Shown: positions 9,492 through 19,641, numbered from the stretch's first letter. The stretch: 64,000 bases of DNA from Edwardsiella piscicida (GCF_001896205.1 NZ_MPNU01000001.1:673317-737316), one strand, 5' to 3'. The notes: generated from the sequence alone by a model not told the origin. A program made the numbers and translations.

Positions 9492-9640
9492 GTGACTACG
9501 GTACGTAAACTCGTTCTTGATGCACTTTCCATCAACGTCAACAACATCGCTAGGTTGGTCAGGGGGTGTCACTCCCTACAGCCCCGGTGGTGCCAAAAGC
9601 GGCGCACATCCTAACCCTATTAACAGCAATATAACAGCGC
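9492..9640 (+). pseudogene. yjjY: yjjY-like segment with interrupted frame
   Basis: From a GTG at 9492 one frame reads MTTVRKLVLDALSINVNNI, close to the start of the 46-aa E. coli YjjY as I recall it, but it then diverges and stops at 9612-9614 after 40 codons. The residues resembling the YjjY end (ILTLLTAI) are present downstream in a different frame, ending with TAA near 9633. DNA similarity therefore continues while the reading frame does not. This suggests either a broken gene or conserved DNA upstream of arcA that was annotated as a gene in E. coli. The E. coli sequence is from memory. Confidence 0.5.
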
Positions 9641-9675
9641 ATGCGTCAAATGCCACCTAACAAAACTATCCTTTG

Positions 9676-9689
9676 TTGACATATATCAA
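9676..9689. promoter_or_regulatory. FNR-type binding site upstream of arcA
   Basis: TTGACATATATCAA matches the FNR consensus TTGAT-N4-ATCAA at nine of ten defined positions. It lies about 290 bp upstream of the arcA start codon. FNR activation of arcA from a distal promoter is known in E. coli. Confidence 0.6.
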
Positions 9690-10037
9690 GTCCAATTGTA
9701 GCACGTTAACAGATTTGTGAAAAACACTTACAAGTTTGCGTGCTTAATGACTATCTTCCGGAGATCTTCTCCCCTTGCCGCCCGCACGGCGACGATAGCA
9801 TATTCGCGGCCATTTTTAATTTTTATTGTAGATTAACTGTATGAATATAATGATAATGCTGCGGCGTTTTCTGCGAAATTTACGTTTGGCCATCAATTGC
9901 TGGAAATTTTTAAGAAGAACGTTATTTAACAAACTGAAACGTTATTTTTTGTTAAAAATGTGTAACCAAAGGCGGCGTGGAAAAATGATGTCTCGCGGGG
10001 TAGAGTGTGCGCCTAAGTAACAAAATGGGCTCTAAGC

Positions 10038-10745
10038 ATGCAAATTCATATCGTCCTGGTCGCTCCGGCCAGAGCTGAGAACGTGGGGGCTGCGGCGCGC
10101 GCGATGAAAACCATGGGGTTTACCTCGCTGCGCATCGTGGACAGTAAGGCGGACGGCGAACCGGCAGCGCGCTGGGTTGCGCACGGCGCCGGTGACATTC
10201 TGGACGGTGCCCGTCACTTTGATACCTTGGCGCAGGCGTTGGCGGATGTTGACTTTAGCGTCGCGTCGACGGCCCGCAGCCGCGCTCGCTTTCACTACTA
10301 CTGCACGCCGCAGGAGCTCTGCGCGGTATTGCAGGAAAAGCAGCGCTGGATGGCCAGCTGCGCACTGGTGTTTGGCCGCGAGGACTCCGGCCTGACCAAC
10401 GATGAGCTGGCGCTGGTGGACTTGCTGACCGGAGTGCCGATGGCGGCAGATTATCCGTCGCTCAACCTGGGGCAGGCGGTGATGGTGTTTTGCTATCAGC
10501 TCTCCTCGCTGATGCAGGTACAGGCGGCCCAGGCTCCTGCGGCGCAGGGGGAGCAGCTGGCCGCGCTGCGTGCCCGTACCGATCGTCTGCTGACGACGCT
10601 GGGCGTCGACGGGGATACTAAGCTGAGCGACTGGCTGGATCAGCGCATCGGTCTGTTGGCCCAGCGCGATACCGCGATGCTGCATCGTCTGCTGCATGAC
10701 ATCGAATCCGCGCTGGAAACGTCCGCGTCAGGTAAGAAAATGTAA
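10038..10745 (+). CDS. yjtD: TrmJ-like SPOUT RNA methyltransferase YjtD (LasT)
   Basis: A 235-aa protein collinear with E. coli YjtD. It begins MQIHIVLVAPARAENVGAAA, the first SPOUT motif (N-x-G-A-x-A-R-A), and continues with VFGREDSGLTNDELAL and the knot segment YPSLNLGQAVMVFCYQL. The C-terminal DTAMLHRLLHDIE is typical. The family makes 2'-O-methylated nucleotides in tRNA or rRNA; the substrate of YjtD is not something I can state. As in E. coli it lies between arcA and thrL on the plus strand. The ATG at 10038 is the conserved start; no strong Shine-Dalgarno is obvious. Confidence 0.93.
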   Translation: MQIHIVLVAPARAENVGAAARAMKTMGFTSLRIVDSKADGEPAARWVAHGAGDILDGARHFDTLAQALADVDFSVASTARSRARFHYYCTPQELCAVLQEKQRWMASCALVFGREDSGLTNDELALVDLLTGVPMAADYPSLNLGQAVMVFCYQLSSLMQVQAAQAPAAQGEQLAALRARTDRLLTTLGVDGDTKLSDWLDQRIGLLAQRDTAMLHRLLHDIESALETSASGKKM

Positions 10746-10896
10746 AAAGGGTAATAATGGGAAGTTATGGCCATTTGTTATTGTTATATCGCGATGTTCT
10801 GCCAGTTCCCCATTGCTTTATTCTTTAAATTTCTATTATCCAGATATTCATGCTGTATAAAATTGGCTGAGATTGGTGTCACAAAATAGAAAACGG

Positions 10897-10925
10897 TTGA
10901 CTCCACGTTGGCTTTGCTTTAACCA
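10897..10925 (+). promoter_or_regulatory. Threonine operon promoter
   Basis: A -35 element TTGACT at 10897-10902 is separated by 17 nt from TAACCA at 10920-10925, followed by AATATAGG. The same arrangement, including the TTTAACCAATATAGG block, precedes thrL in E. coli (from memory). Confidence 0.7.
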
Positions 10926-10961
10926 ATATAGGGCAGACACAGGAATTTAATTGGACAGACG

Positions 10962-11033
10962 ATGCGTAACTTCAGCCTGAATATCACCACAACAATTACC
11001 ACCACCGGAACCACAGGTAACGGGGCGGGCTGA
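10962..11033 (+). CDS. thrL: thr operon leader peptide
   Basis: A 23-codon ORF, MRNFSLN followed by ITTTITTTGTTGNGAG. It carries eight threonine and two isoleucine codons. It lies between the thr promoter and a strong terminator just before thrA. In E. coli, ribosome stalling at Thr/Ile codons when charged tRNA is scarce prevents terminator formation and lets thrABC be transcribed. The sequence here is two residues longer than the 21-aa E. coli peptide I recall and has fewer Ile codons, but the GNGAG ending is the same. Confidence 0.95.
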   Translation: MRNFSLNITTTITTTGTTGNGAG

Positions 11034-11055
11034 CGCATACAGAAAAGTGAAAACG

Positions 11056-11090
11056 AAAAAGCCCGCACCTCACAGTGCGGGCTTTTTTTT
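11056..11090 (+). terminator. thr operon attenuator
   Basis: GCCCGCAC (11061-11068) and GTGCGGGC (11075-11082) form a stable hairpin followed by eight T. It lies between thrL and thrA and is the attenuator. A GTG at 11075 in frame with thrA falls inside it and is not the thrA start. Confidence 0.95.
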
Positions 11091-11113
11091 CGGCCAAATT
11101 CGGAGAGAGTCAG

Positions 11114-13576
11114 ATGAGAGTATTAAAATTCGGTGGCACGTCGGTCGCCAACGCGGAGCGGGTCTTCAGCGTTGCCGATATTTTGGAGAGTAACGCCGCA
11201 CAGGGACAGGTCGCCGCCGTGCTTTCCGCCCCGGCCCGCATCACCAACCATCTGGTGGCGCTGATTGAACGCACCATCGCAGGGCAAGATATCCAACCGA
11301 TACTCGGCGACGCCGAGAAGATTTTTACCGATCTGATCGATGGCTTAGCCCAGGCGCAGCCGGGCTTCGACGCCGCACCGCTGCGTCTGCGCGTGTCTCA
11401 GGAGTTTGGCCAGATCCGCCAGGTGCTGCACGGCATCGCCCTGCTGGGACAGTGTCCAGATAGCGTTAATGCGGCGCTGATTTGCCGCGGAGAGGCGCTC
11501 TCCATCGCGATCATGGCGGCGCTGCTGCGCGCGCGCGGACGTCAGGTTACCGTTATCGATCCGGTCAGCAGTCTGCTGGCCCGCGGCGGCTATCTGGAGT
11601 CCAGCGTCGATATCGCGGAGTCCGCCCGCCGTATCGCCGCCCAGGCGATCCCGGCCGACAGCCTGATCCTGATGGCGGGGTTCACCGCCGGTAACGAGCG
11701 CGGCGAGCTGGTGGTACTGGGACGCAACGGCTCAGACTATTCGGCGGCGGTGCTGGCCGCCTGCCTGCGCGCAGCGTGCTGCGAGATCTGGACGGACGTT
11801 GACGGCGTGTATACCTGCGATCCGCGTCTGGTTCCGGACGCACGTCTACTGGAGTCGATGTCCTACCAAGAGGCGATGGAGCTCTCCTACTTTGGCGCCA
11901 AGGTGCTGCACCCGCGCACCATTTCACCGATTGCGCAGTTTCAAATTCCCTGCCTGATCAAAAATACCGCCAACCCGCAGGCGCCCGGTACCCTGATCGG
12001 CGCGCAGCGCCGCGGTGATGACGCGCTGCCGGTGAAGGGGATCACCCATCTGAACCATATGGCGATGCTCAATGTCTCTGGGCCGGGGATGAAAGGGATG
12101 GTCGGCATGGCGGCGCGGGTCTTCGCCGTGATGTCGCGTAGCGGTATTTCCGTGGTGTTGATAACCCAGTCCTCCTCTGAATACAGCATCAGCTTTTGCG
12201 TGCCGCAGGGGGAGCTGGCGCGGGCCTGCCAGGCGCTGCAGGATGAGTTCTTCCTGGAGCTGAAGGATGGCCTGCTGGAGCCGCTGGATGTTATCGAGCA
12301 TCTGGCGATCATCTCGGTGGTCGGCGACGGTATGCGGACCCAGCGCGGCATTTCGGCCAAGTTTTTCTCGGCTCTGGCGCGGGCGAACATCAACATTGTC
12401 GCGATTGCGCAGGGCTCCTCTGAGCGCTCGATCTCCGTCGTGGTGAACAATGATGCGGCGACGACCGCCGTGCGTGTGACGCACCAGATGCTATTCAACA
12501 CCGATCAGGTGATCGAGGTGTTTGTTATCGGCGTAGGCGGCGTGGGGGGCGCGCTGTTGGCGCAGATTGAGCGTCAGCAGGCCTGGCTGAAAAGTAAGCA
12601 TATCGATCTGCGGGTGTGCGGCATCGCGAACTCCCGTGCGCTGCTGACCCATGTACACGGTATCGATATGGCGAACTGGCGTGGGGCGCTGGAGCAGGCC
12701 TCGCAGCCGTTTAACCTGGGGCGCCTGATGCGTCTGGTGAACGAGTATCACCTGCTGAATCCGGTGATCGTCGACTGTACCTCCAGCCAGGCGTTGGCCG
12801 ATCAGTACGCTGACTTCCTCGGTAACGGTTTTCACGTGGTGACGCCGAATAAAAAGGCCAATACGGCTTCCCTGGATTATTACCGCCTGCTGCGTCAGAA
12901 GGCGGCGGGCAGTCAGCGCAAGTTTCTCTACGATACCAACGTCGGGGCCGGGCTGCCGGTGATCGAAAACCTGCAAAATCTGCTGAGCGCCGGCGATGAG
13001 CTGCAGCGGTTCTGCGGCATTCTCTCCGGTTCGCTGTCGTTTATCTTTGGCCGCTTGGAGGAGGGGGCGACCTTCTCACAGGCAACCCGTGAAGCGCGTC
13101 AGCTGGGCTATACCGAACCGGATCCGCGTGATGATCTCTCCGGCATGGACGTGGCGCGCAAGCTGCTGATCCTGGCGCGTGAGGCGGGATATGCCCTGGA
13201 GCTGGACGATATCTGCGTCGAGCCGGTGCTGCCGGCGGCGTTCGATGCCCGCGGTGACATCGATACGTTCCTCGCCAATCTGGCGCAGGCGGATGACGCG
13301 TTTAGCGCGAGGGTCGCCGCTGCGCAAGCGCGTGGCTGCGTACTGCGCTACGTCGGCGAGATCGATCAGGGGCGCTGCGCGGTGCGCATTGCGGAGGTAG
13401 ACAGCGATGATGCGCTGTATAAGGTTAAAAATGGCGAAAACGCCCTGACGTTTTACAGCCGTTACTATCAGCCGCTGCCGATGGTGCTACGCGGCTATGG
13501 CGCGGGTAACGATGTCACCGCCGCCGGCGTCTTTGCCGATCTGCTGCGGACCTTGTCATGGAAGCTGGGAGTTTAA
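11114..13576 (+). CDS. thrA: Bifunctional aspartokinase I / homoserine dehydrogenase I
   Basis: Catalyses the first and third steps from aspartate to homoserine: ATP-dependent phosphorylation of aspartate, and NAD(P)H reduction of aspartate semialdehyde. The ATG at 11114, after GGAGAGAG, gives 820 aa, equal to E. coli. The kinase domain starts [17 protein letters not shown]; paired ACT-type regulatory repeats lie around residues 320-460 (threonine feedback inhibition in the family); the dehydrogenase starts near 465 with the Rossmann loop [18 protein letters not shown] and contains [10 protein letters not shown]. First structural gene of thrABC, one nucleotide from thrB, controlled by the attenuator upstream. 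Confidence 0.98.
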   Translation: MRVLKFGGTSVANAERVFSVADILESNAAQGQVAAVLSAPARITNHLVALIERTIAGQDIQPILGDAEKIFTDLIDGLAQAQPGFDAAPLRLRVSQEFGQIRQVLHGIALLGQCPDSVNAALICRGEALSIAIMAALLRARGRQVTVIDPVSSLLARGGYLESSVDIAESARRIAAQAIPADSLILMAGFTAGNERGELVVLGRNGSDYSAAVLAACLRAACCEIWTDVDGVYTCDPRLVPDARLLESMSYQEAMELSYFGAKVLHPRTISPIAQFQIPCLIKNTANPQAPGTLIGAQRRGDDALPVKGITHLNHMAMLNVSGPGMKGMVGMAARVFAVMSRSGISVVLITQSSSEYSISFCVPQGELARACQALQDEFFLELKDGLLEPLDVIEHLAIISVVGDGMRTQRGISAKFFSALARANINIVAIAQGSSERSISVVVNNDAATTAVRVTHQMLFNTDQVIEVFVIGVGGVGGALLAQIERQQAWLKSKHIDLRVCGIANSRALLTHVHGIDMANWRGALEQASQPFNLGRLMRLVNEYHLLNPVIVDCTSSQALADQYADFLGNGFHVVTPNKKANTASLDYYRLLRQKAAGSQRKFLYDTNVGAGLPVIENLQNLLSAGDELQRFCGILSGSLSFIFGRLEEGATFSQATREARQLGYTEPDPRDDLSGMDVARKLLILAREAGYALELDDICVEPVLPAAFDARGDIDTFLANLAQADDAFSARVAAAQARGCVLRYVGEIDQGRCAVRIAEVDSDDALYKVKNGENALTFYSRYYQPLPMVLRGYGAGNDVTAAGVFADLLRTLSWKLGV

Positions 13577-13577
13577 C

Positions 13578-14507
13578 ATGGTGAAAATATATGCGCCGGC
13601 CTCCATCGGCAACGTCAGCGTCGGTTTTGACGTCCTGGGCGCCGCGGTAACGCCGCTGGACGGCACGCTGCTGGGCGACTGCGTCAGCGTGGAGGCCAGC
13701 GACCGTTTTGCGCTGCACTGCCGCGGACGCTTCGTCGACAGTCTGCCGGCAGCCGCTCAGGAGAACATTGTCTATCAGTGCTGGCAGCGCTTCTGTGAGG
13801 TGACGGGGCGCGAGCTCGCCGTCGAGATGGTGTTGGAAAAGAACATGCCGATAGGTTCAGGCCTCGGCTCAAGCGCCTGCTCCGTGGTGGCGGCGCTGGC
13901 GGCGCTGAACCGTTTTGCCGGCGATCCGCTGGATGCCCAGCGGCTGTTAACGCTGATGGGAGAGCTGGAGGGGCGTATTTCCGGCAGCGTCCACTATGAC
14001 AACGTCGCGCCCTGCTATCTGGGCGGTCTGCAGCTGATGCTGGAGGCGCAGGGGATCATCAGCCAGCCCGTGCCCTGCTTTGACGACTGGCTGTGGGTGA
14101 TGGCGTATCCCGGGATCAAGGTCTCTACCGCCGAGGCGCGCGCCATCCTACCGCCGCACTACTCACGCGGCGACTGCGTGCGCCACGGCCGCCATTTGGC
14201 GGGGTTCATTCATGCCTGCCATACCCGCCAGCCGTCGCTGGCCGCGGCGCTGATGCAGGATGTGATCGCCGAACCCTACCGCTGTGGCCTGCTGCCGGGC
14301 TTTGCCGATGCCCGCCGGGCCGCCGGTGAGCTGGGCGCGTTGGCCTGCGGGATCTCGGGCTCCGGCCCGACGCTGTTTGCCGTCTGCGATGATCCGGCGG
14401 CGGCGCAGGCGGTGGCGCAGTGGTTAACGCAGCACTATCTGCAGAATGAACAGGGCTTTGTTCACATTTGCCGTTTGGACACGGCGGGCGCACGACAACT
14501 GGGATAA
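13578..14507 (+). CDS. thrB: Homoserine kinase
   Basis: GHMP-family kinase of 309 aa that phosphorylates homoserine to O-phosphohomoserine. The ATG at 13578 gives the conserved start [21 protein letters not shown]; the frame extends upstream into thrA but that overlap is spurious. The ATP-binding GHMP motif [17 protein letters not shown] lies near residue 95, and the C-terminal glycine-rich [14 protein letters not shown] near 260. It is separated from thrA by one base and from thrC by three, so the three genes are probably translationally coupled. Confidence 0.98.
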   Translation: MVKIYAPASIGNVSVGFDVLGAAVTPLDGTLLGDCVSVEASDRFALHCRGRFVDSLPAAAQENIVYQCWQRFCEVTGRELAVEMVLEKNMPIGSGLGSSACSVVAALAALNRFAGDPLDAQRLLTLMGELEGRISGSVHYDNVAPCYLGGLQLMLEAQGIISQPVPCFDDWLWVMAYPGIKVSTAEARAILPPHYSRGDCVRHGRHLAGFIHACHTRQPSLAAALMQDVIAEPYRCGLLPGFADARRAAGELGALACGISGSGPTLFAVCDDPAAAQAVAQWLTQHYLQNEQGFVHICRLDTAGARQLG

Positions 14508-14510
14508 ACC

Positions 14511-15797
14511 ATGAAACTGTACAATTTAAAAGATCACAACGAGCAGGTTAACTTTGCGCAGGCGCTGGTTCAGGGGCTGGGGCGCCAGCAGGGACTGTTC
14601 TTTCCCCATGCGCTGCCCGCCCTGGCGCGGGCGCAGATCGATGCCCTGCTGGAGCAGGATTTTGTAACCCGCAGCGCGCATATTCTGGCGGCGTATCTGG
14701 GGGATGAGTTCCCCTTTGAGACGCTGCGCGATCGGGTGCAGGCCGCCTTCGACTTCCCTGCGCCTGTGGTGCCGGTCAGCGATGATATCGCTGCGCTGGA
14801 GCTGTTTCATGGGCCGACGCTGGCGTTCAAGGACTTTGGCGGGCGCTTTATGGCGCAGATGCTGCAGCAGGTCGCAGGGGATCGGCCGGTGACCATTCTG
14901 ACCGCCACCTCCGGCGATACCGGCGCCGCGGTCGCCCATGCGTTTTATGGTCTGAAAAACGTCCAGGTGGTGATCCTCTACCCGCGCGGCAAGGTCAGTC
15001 CGCTGCAGGAGAAGCTGTTCTGTACCCTGGGCGGCAATATTCGTACGCTGGCGATCGAGGGCGACTTCGATGCCTGCCAGGCGCTGGTCAAACAGGCGTT
15101 TGACGATCCGACGCTGTGCCGTGAGCTGGGGCTAAACTCGGCTAACTCTATCAATATCAGCCGGCTGCTGGCGCAGATCTGCTACTACTTTGAGGCGGTA
15201 GCCCAGCTGCCGCAGGCGGCGCGCAATCAGCTGGTGATCTCGGTACCGAGCGGCAACTTCGGCGATCTAACCGCCGGGCTGCTGGCCCAGTCGCTGGGGC
15301 TGCCGGTGAAGCGTTTTATCGCCGCGACCAATGCCAATGATACCGTGCCGCGTTTCTTATCCAGCGGCGTCTGGCAGCCCCATGAGACCGTCGCGACCCT
15401 CTCCAATGCCATGGACGTCAGCCGTCCCAACAACTGGCCGCGGGTGGAAGAGCTGTTCCGGCGTAGAGAGTGGTCGCTGGGCGCGCTGGGCTACGGGGCG
15501 CTGAGCGATGCGCAGACCGCGGCGGCGATGCGTGAGCTGGCGGCGCTCGGGTATGTCAGCGAACCCCATGCCGCTATCGCCTATCGAGCGCTGCGTGACG
15601 ATCTGCAGCCCGGCGAGTATGGCCTGTTTCTGGGAACCGCCCATCCGGCCAAGTTCCAAGAGTCTGTTGAAACGATCCTGCAGCGGAGCATCCCGCTACC
15701 GCAGGCGTTGGCGGCGCGGGCTGCACTGCCGCTGCTGTCACAGACGCTGCCCGCCGACTTTTCCCGCCTGCGGGCGGCACTGCTGGATCGCCCATAA
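14511..15797 (+). CDS. thrC: Threonine synthase
   Basis: PLP enzyme of 428 aa (same length as E. coli) converting O-phosphohomoserine to threonine. The PLP lysine lies in HGPTLAFKDFGGRFMAQ near residue 107, followed by TILTATSGDTGAAVAHAF and the phosphate-binding SVPSGNFGDLTAG around 245. It is the last gene of thrABC. The 57 bp to the convergent yaaA gene contain a GC-rich hairpin (about 15806-15825) without a T-run, so a strong terminator is not evident. Confidence 0.98.
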   Translation: MKLYNLKDHNEQVNFAQALVQGLGRQQGLFFPHALPALARAQIDALLEQDFVTRSAHILAAYLGDEFPFETLRDRVQAAFDFPAPVVPVSDDIAALELFHGPTLAFKDFGGRFMAQMLQQVAGDRPVTILTATSGDTGAAVAHAFYGLKNVQVVILYPRGKVSPLQEKLFCTLGGNIRTLAIEGDFDACQALVKQAFDDPTLCRELGLNSANSINISRLLAQICYYFEAVAQLPQAARNQLVISVPSGNFGDLTAGLLAQSLGLPVKRFIAATNANDTVPRFLSSGVWQPHETVATLSNAMDVSRPNNWPRVEELFRRREWSLGALGYGALSDAQTAAAMRELAALGYVSEPHAAIAYRALRDDLQPGEYGLFLGTAHPAKFQESVETILQRSIPLPQALAARAALPLLSQTLPADFSRLRAALLDRP

Positions 15798-15854
15798 CGC
15801 TCATGCCCCCGCCTCTGCGCGGGGGAGAAGGGCGGAGCGGCGTAAGGCGATGGG

Positions 15855-16652
15855 TCAGCGCGCGGGGGATATCGCCGAGTGGCGACGGGTAAACAGCAGC
15901 TCGCGCCCCTGGCGTCCCTGCGTTTCACCGGCAAAGGCATAGCCCTCCAGATCGAACGCCTTGAGCTGCTCCGGATCGCGCAGGCGCGCCTGGATAATAA
16001 AGCGGCTCATCAGCCCGCGCGCCTTCTTGGCGTAGAAGCTGATGACCTTCATGCTGCCATTCTTCTCATCCATAAAGATCGGCTTAATCAGCTCGCCCTC
16101 CAGCGCCGCCGGCCTGACCGCCTTAAAGTATTCGTCTGAGGCCAGATTAACGACGACCCGATCGCCCTGCTGCTGCAGCTGCTGGTTGAGCTGCCGGGTG
16201 ATGCTGTCGCCCCAGAAGGCGTACAGATCGTTGCCGTACGGGGTGTGCAGACGGGTTCCCATCTCCAACCGGTAGGGCATCATCAGATCCAGCGGGCGCA
16301 GCACGCCGTACAGGCCTGACAGCATGCACAGGTGCCGTTGGGCAAAGTCAAAGTCCTGCTCGCTGAACGTCTCCGCCTGGAGTCCGGTATAGACGTCTCC
16401 CTTGAAGGCCAGGATCGCCTGACGGGCATTTTCCGGCGTGAAGCGGGGCTGCCACTCGGTGAAGCGGGCGGCGTTCAGTCCGGCCAGCTTGTCGCTGATT
16501 TTCATCAGCGAGCCCAGCTGCGCCGGCGTCAGCGTGCGCACCGTCTGCATCAGGGTTTCGGCCTGCGCCAGCATCTGCGGCTGGGTATAGCGCTGGGTGG
16601 CCAGCGGAGAGGTGTAATCCAACGTTTTAGCCGGAGAGATAATCGTCAGCAT
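15855..16652 (-). CDS. yaaA: Peroxide stress protein YaaA
   Basis: UPF0246/DUF328 protein. The ATG at 16652 gives 265 aa starting [20 protein letters not shown], the conserved family N-terminus; the longer frame to 16763 adds 37 non-conserved residues. Recognisable blocks are [52 protein letters not shown] and [15 protein letters not shown]. In E. coli YaaA is induced by OxyR, limits free iron and binds DNA during H2O2 stress; that role is carried over from E. coli. Its position between thrC and yaaJ is as in E. coli. Confidence 0.95.
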   Translation of the reverse strand: MLTIISPAKTLDYTSPLATQRYTQPQMLAQAETLMQTVRTLTPAQLGSLMKISDKLAGLNAARFTEWQPRFTPENARQAILAFKGDVYTGLQAETFSEQDFDFAQRHLCMLSGLYGVLRPLDLMMPYRLEMGTRLHTPYGNDLYAFWGDSITRQLNQQLQQQGDRVVVNLASDEYFKAVRPAALEGELIKPIFMDEKNGSMKVISFYAKKARGLMSRFIIQARLRDPEQLKAFDLEGYAFAGETQGRQGRELLFTRRHSAISPAR

Positions 16653-16763
16653 AGCGGCGTCCTGCAAAAGAAGATGAGTGACCTCGTCTACTGTAGCAAA
16701 CTGCGCCGGCGGCGGGGAGAATTGCTGTGATAGGGGGAGGCGACGCTCCCCCTTGGCGATCAC

Positions 16764-18197
16764 TTACTGCCGCGGTGGTTTTTCCCAGATACCGGGCTCA
16801 ACCTGCTGCTGGATCTCGGGATACTTACTGAGGTCCAGCGTCGGCAGTAACCCCAGACGGCGCTGGTGGTTATAGTCACGCGCCAGCTTGAAGGCGACGC
16901 CCGACAGCAGCAGGATGGCGATCAGGTTGGTTATCGCCATCAGGGCCATGGAGAGATCGGCCATTTTCCAGACGAGGGGCAGCTCCGCCAGCGCGCCGAA
17001 CATCACCATGCCCAGCGTACACAGGCGCAGGAAAACCAGGCCGTGCGGATGGTTGTGCTCCAGAAAGATCAGATTGCTCTCCGCATAGGCATAGTTCGCG
17101 ATGATCGAGGTGAAGGCGAAGAAGAAAATAGCGACGGCGATAAAGATGCCGCCCCAGTCGCCGACGGCGGAGGAGAGCGCCCGCTGGGTCAGCTCAATGC
17201 CGCTGATGGTGCCCGGCGCGGCGTCCAGGACGCCGGAGGAGAGAATAATGGCGGCGGTCGCGCTGCAGATAACCAGCGTATCCATAAAGACCCCCAGCAT
17301 CTGCACGTAGCCCTGTGAGGCGGGGTGCGGCGGATACGGGGTGGCGGAGGCGGCGGCGTTGGGCGCCGATCCCATGCCGGCCTCGTTGGAGAACAGCCCG
17401 CGCTGGATCCCTTGGGTCATCGCCTGAGAGATGCCGTAGCCGATGGCGCCGGCGGCGGCCTCCTGCAGGCCAAAGGCGCTTTTAATCACCAGCAGCAGCA
17501 CCTCTGGCATTCGGGCCAGATTGTGTCCCATCACCCAGAATGCCAGCAGCAGATAGGCAATCGCCATGACCGGCACCACCAGTTCGGCGGTTCGGGCAAT
17601 CGAGCGCAGGCCGCCAAAGATGACGACGCCGCACATCAGCATCAGCGCGATGCCGACGTACAGCGGCGGAATATGGAAAGCAACGGCCGTCGCCTGCGCG
17701 ATGGAGTTGGCCTGCACCGCGTTGAAGACCAGCCCAAAGGCAACCAGCAGAAACAGGGAGAACAGGATCCCCATCCAGCGCATGCCGAGCCCCTTTTCCA
17801 TATAGTAGGCTGGACCGCCGCGGAAGTTGCCCTGATCGTCACGGGTCTTGTACAGCTGTGCCAGGGTGCTCTCAATAAAGGAGGTGGCCATGCCGATCAG
17901 GGCGATGATCCACATCCAGAAGATGGCGCCCGGTCCACCGGCGGTCAGCGCGATAGCGACGCCGGTCAGGTTACCCGTGCCGACGCGTGCGGCCAGGCTG
18001 GTACACAGCGCCTGAAAGGAGGAGATACCGCCGCTGTCGGCCTTGTTGCTGTTCTTCAGAACAGAAAACATGTGGCCAAAATGGCGAAACTGAATAAAAC
18101 CGGTGCGGAACGTGAAATACAGGCCAGCGCCGATCAGCAGATAGATCAGTACCGAGCCCCATAAGATGTTGTTGATAAAACTAATGAGATCCGTCAA
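16764..18197 (-). CDS. yaaJ: Alanine/glycine:cation symporter (AGCS family) YaaJ
   Basis: Inner-membrane sodium-coupled amino-acid symporter of 477 aa with about ten hydrophobic segments. Family signatures are LAARVGTGNLTGVAIALTAG near residue 70 and GLFSNEAGMGSAPNAAA near 270; the C-terminus PEIQQQVEPGIWEKPP resembles E. coli YaaJ. No ATG lies at the expected start. A TTG at 18197, preceded by AGAGGAG, begins TDLISFINNILWGSVLIYLL, which aligns with the YaaJ N-terminus, so I chose it over an ATG 33 codons upstream. Substrate is probably alanine or glycine by family; not proven. Confidence 0.88.
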   Translation of the reverse strand: MTDLISFINNILWGSVLIYLLIGAGLYFTFRTGFIQFRHFGHMFSVLKNSNKADSGGISSFQALCTSLAARVGTGNLTGVAIALTAGGPGAIFWMWIIALIGMATSFIESTLAQLYKTRDDQGNFRGGPAYYMEKGLGMRWMGILFSLFLLVAFGLVFNAVQANSIAQATAVAFHIPPLYVGIALMLMCGVVIFGGLRSIARTAELVVPVMAIAYLLLAFWVMGHNLARMPEVLLLVIKSAFGLQEAAAGAIGYGISQAMTQGIQRGLFSNEAGMGSAPNAAASATPYPPHPASQGYVQMLGVFMDTLVICSATAAIILSSGVLDAAPGTISGIELTQRALSSAVGDWGGIFIAVAIFFFAFTSIIANYAYAESNLIFLEHNHPHGLVFLRLCTLGMVMFGALAELPLVWKMADLSMALMAITNLIAILLLSGVAFKLARDYNHQRRLGLLPTLDLSKYPEIQQQVEPGIWEKPPRQ

Positions 18198-18627
18198 TGC
18201 GTGCTCCTCTTTTATTATGTCATCTCCCTGATGATACGGTACGCACCGCCGCCCGTTGCGCAACGCGGCGCGACACCGTGCCGATAAAGGCGGCAAGAAT
18301 GTAGCATGATTTTTAATAGGCAGGGCAGAATATTCGCGTTAACGCTTGCTCTGCAGTCATTGTCACTGGGTAAACGGTTGCCCGACAATTTACGGCCAGA
18401 ATGTGGAAAAACGGCGTATTTTCCCGCGCTGTTTCCTCCATTGCGCAACGCAAACAGCGTGTTATCATCAGAGCAGGCACGTCACAAGCTCATGCACAAT
18501 TTGTTAGCGCTTTCGCCTTTGCGCAAGGTGATACCCCTGATAGCGGCGAGGTATTTGGCCGTAAGCGACGGGGGAGATAACAATTGGCGTATCAAGCTGG
18601 TTAATACACCAAAATGGGAACGCTAAA
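18198..18627. promoter_or_regulatory. yaaJ-talB divergent intergenic region
   Basis: A 430-bp region between divergent genes. It must hold the promoters of yaaJ and talB, but I could not place either with confidence. A 106-codon open frame (18306-18626) ends just before talB and resembles no protein I know. No strong hairpin or repeat was seen. Confidence 0.4.
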
Positions 18628-19581
18628 ATGACCGATAAACTGACCTCCCTGCGTCAACTGACCACCGTTGTCGCTGATACTGGCGATATCGCCGCGATGA
18701 AGCAGTATCAGCCTCAGGATGCCACGACTAACCCCTCTCTGATCCTCAACGCCGCGCAAATTCCGGAATACCGTAAACTGATCGACGATGCCATTGCCTG
18801 GGCTCGTGCCCAGAGCGGCGATCGCGCGCAGCAGATCGTGGATGCCTCAGACAAGCTGGCGGTAAATATCGGTCTGGAGATCCTCAAGCTGATCCCGGGC
18901 CGCATCTCCACTGAAGTGGACGCCCGTCTTTCCTATGACACCGAAGCCAGCGTGGCGAAGGCGAAGCGCCTGATCAAGCTGTATAACGATGCCGGCATCA
19001 GCAACGATCGTATCCTGATCAAGCTGGCCTCAACCTGGCAGGGCATCCGCGCCGCGGAGCGCCTGGAGAAAGAGGGCATCAACTGTAACCTGACCCTGCT
19101 GTTCTCCTTTGCTCAGGCCCGTGCCTGCGCCGAAGCCGGCGTGTTCCTGATTTCACCGTTTGTCGGCCGTATTCTGGACTGGCATAAGGCTAACGGAGAC
19201 AAGAGCGAGTTCGCCCCGGCAGAAGATCCGGGCGTGATTTCCGTTACTGAAATCTATAACTACTATAAACAGCACGGCTATGAAACCGTGGTGATGGGCG
19301 CGAGCTTCCGCAACGTCGGCGAGATCCTGGAGCTGGCCGGCTGCGATCGCCTGACCATCTCGCCATCGCTGCTGAAAACGCTGTCTGAAAGCACCGGTAG
19401 CGTTGAGCGTAAGCTGGCTTACCAGGGCGAAGTCAAGGCTCGCCCGGCGCGGATGAGCGAGGCTGAGTTCTACTGGCAGCATAACCAGGATCCGATGGCG
19501 GTAGAGAAACTGGCGGACGGTATCCGCAAGTTCGCCGTTGACCAGGGTAAGCTGGAAAGCATGATCGGCGCGCTGCTGTAA
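18628..19581 (+). CDS. talB: Transaldolase B
   Basis: Non-oxidative pentose phosphate enzyme of 317 aa transferring a dihydroxyacetone unit between sedoheptulose 7-phosphate and glyceraldehyde 3-phosphate. It starts [20 protein letters not shown]. Hallmarks are [10 protein letters not shown] near residue 31 (conserved Asp), [17 protein letters not shown] with the Schiff-base lysine near 130, and [20 protein letters not shown]. Subtype B is by sequence similarity to E. coli TalB. A strong terminator follows, so it is probably monocistronic. Confidence 0.98.
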   Translation: MTDKLTSLRQLTTVVADTGDIAAMKQYQPQDATTNPSLILNAAQIPEYRKLIDDAIAWARAQSGDRAQQIVDASDKLAVNIGLEILKLIPGRISTEVDARLSYDTEASVAKAKRLIKLYNDAGISNDRILIKLASTWQGIRAAERLEKEGINCNLTLLFSFAQARACAEAGVFLISPFVGRILDWHKANGDKSEFAPAEDPGVISVTEIYNYYKQHGYETVVMGASFRNVGEILELAGCDRLTISPSLLKTLSESTGSVERKLAYQGEVKARPARMSEAEFYWQHNQDPMAVEKLADGIRKFAVDQGKLESMIGALL

Positions 19582-19604
19582 GCGCGTTTTGCCGAATATC
19601 CCGA

Positions 19605-19641
19605 ACACCCCGGCCGCGCGTGCGCCCGGGGTGTTTTTTTT
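19605..19641 (+). terminator. talB terminator
   Basis: ACACCCCGG and CCGGGGTGT flank a GC-rich loop and are followed by eight T, 23 bp past the talB stop codon. Confidence 0.9.

Larger units (their letters stand above)
9390..10037. promoter_or_regulatory. arcA / yjtD divergent control region (no intact gene)
   Basis: About 650 bp without a convincing protein gene. It holds an FNR-type site (9676-9689) and, at 9492-9640, a segment resembling E. coli yjjY DNA (separate entry). The distal part (about 9790-10030) is AT-rich and presumably carries the yjtD promoter. In E. coli arcA has a long leader with several promoters and FNR activation; the equivalent arrangement here is inference. Confidence 0.6.

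Noticed and set aside
11075-11113. N-terminal extension of thrA starting at GTG 11075
   Set aside because: It begins inside the attenuator hairpin; the ATG at 11114 has a Shine-Dalgarno and gives the conserved 820-aa protein.
18306-18626. 106-codon open frame just upstream of talB
   Set aside because: No similarity to a known family and no clear ribosome site; more likely talB upstream DNA.
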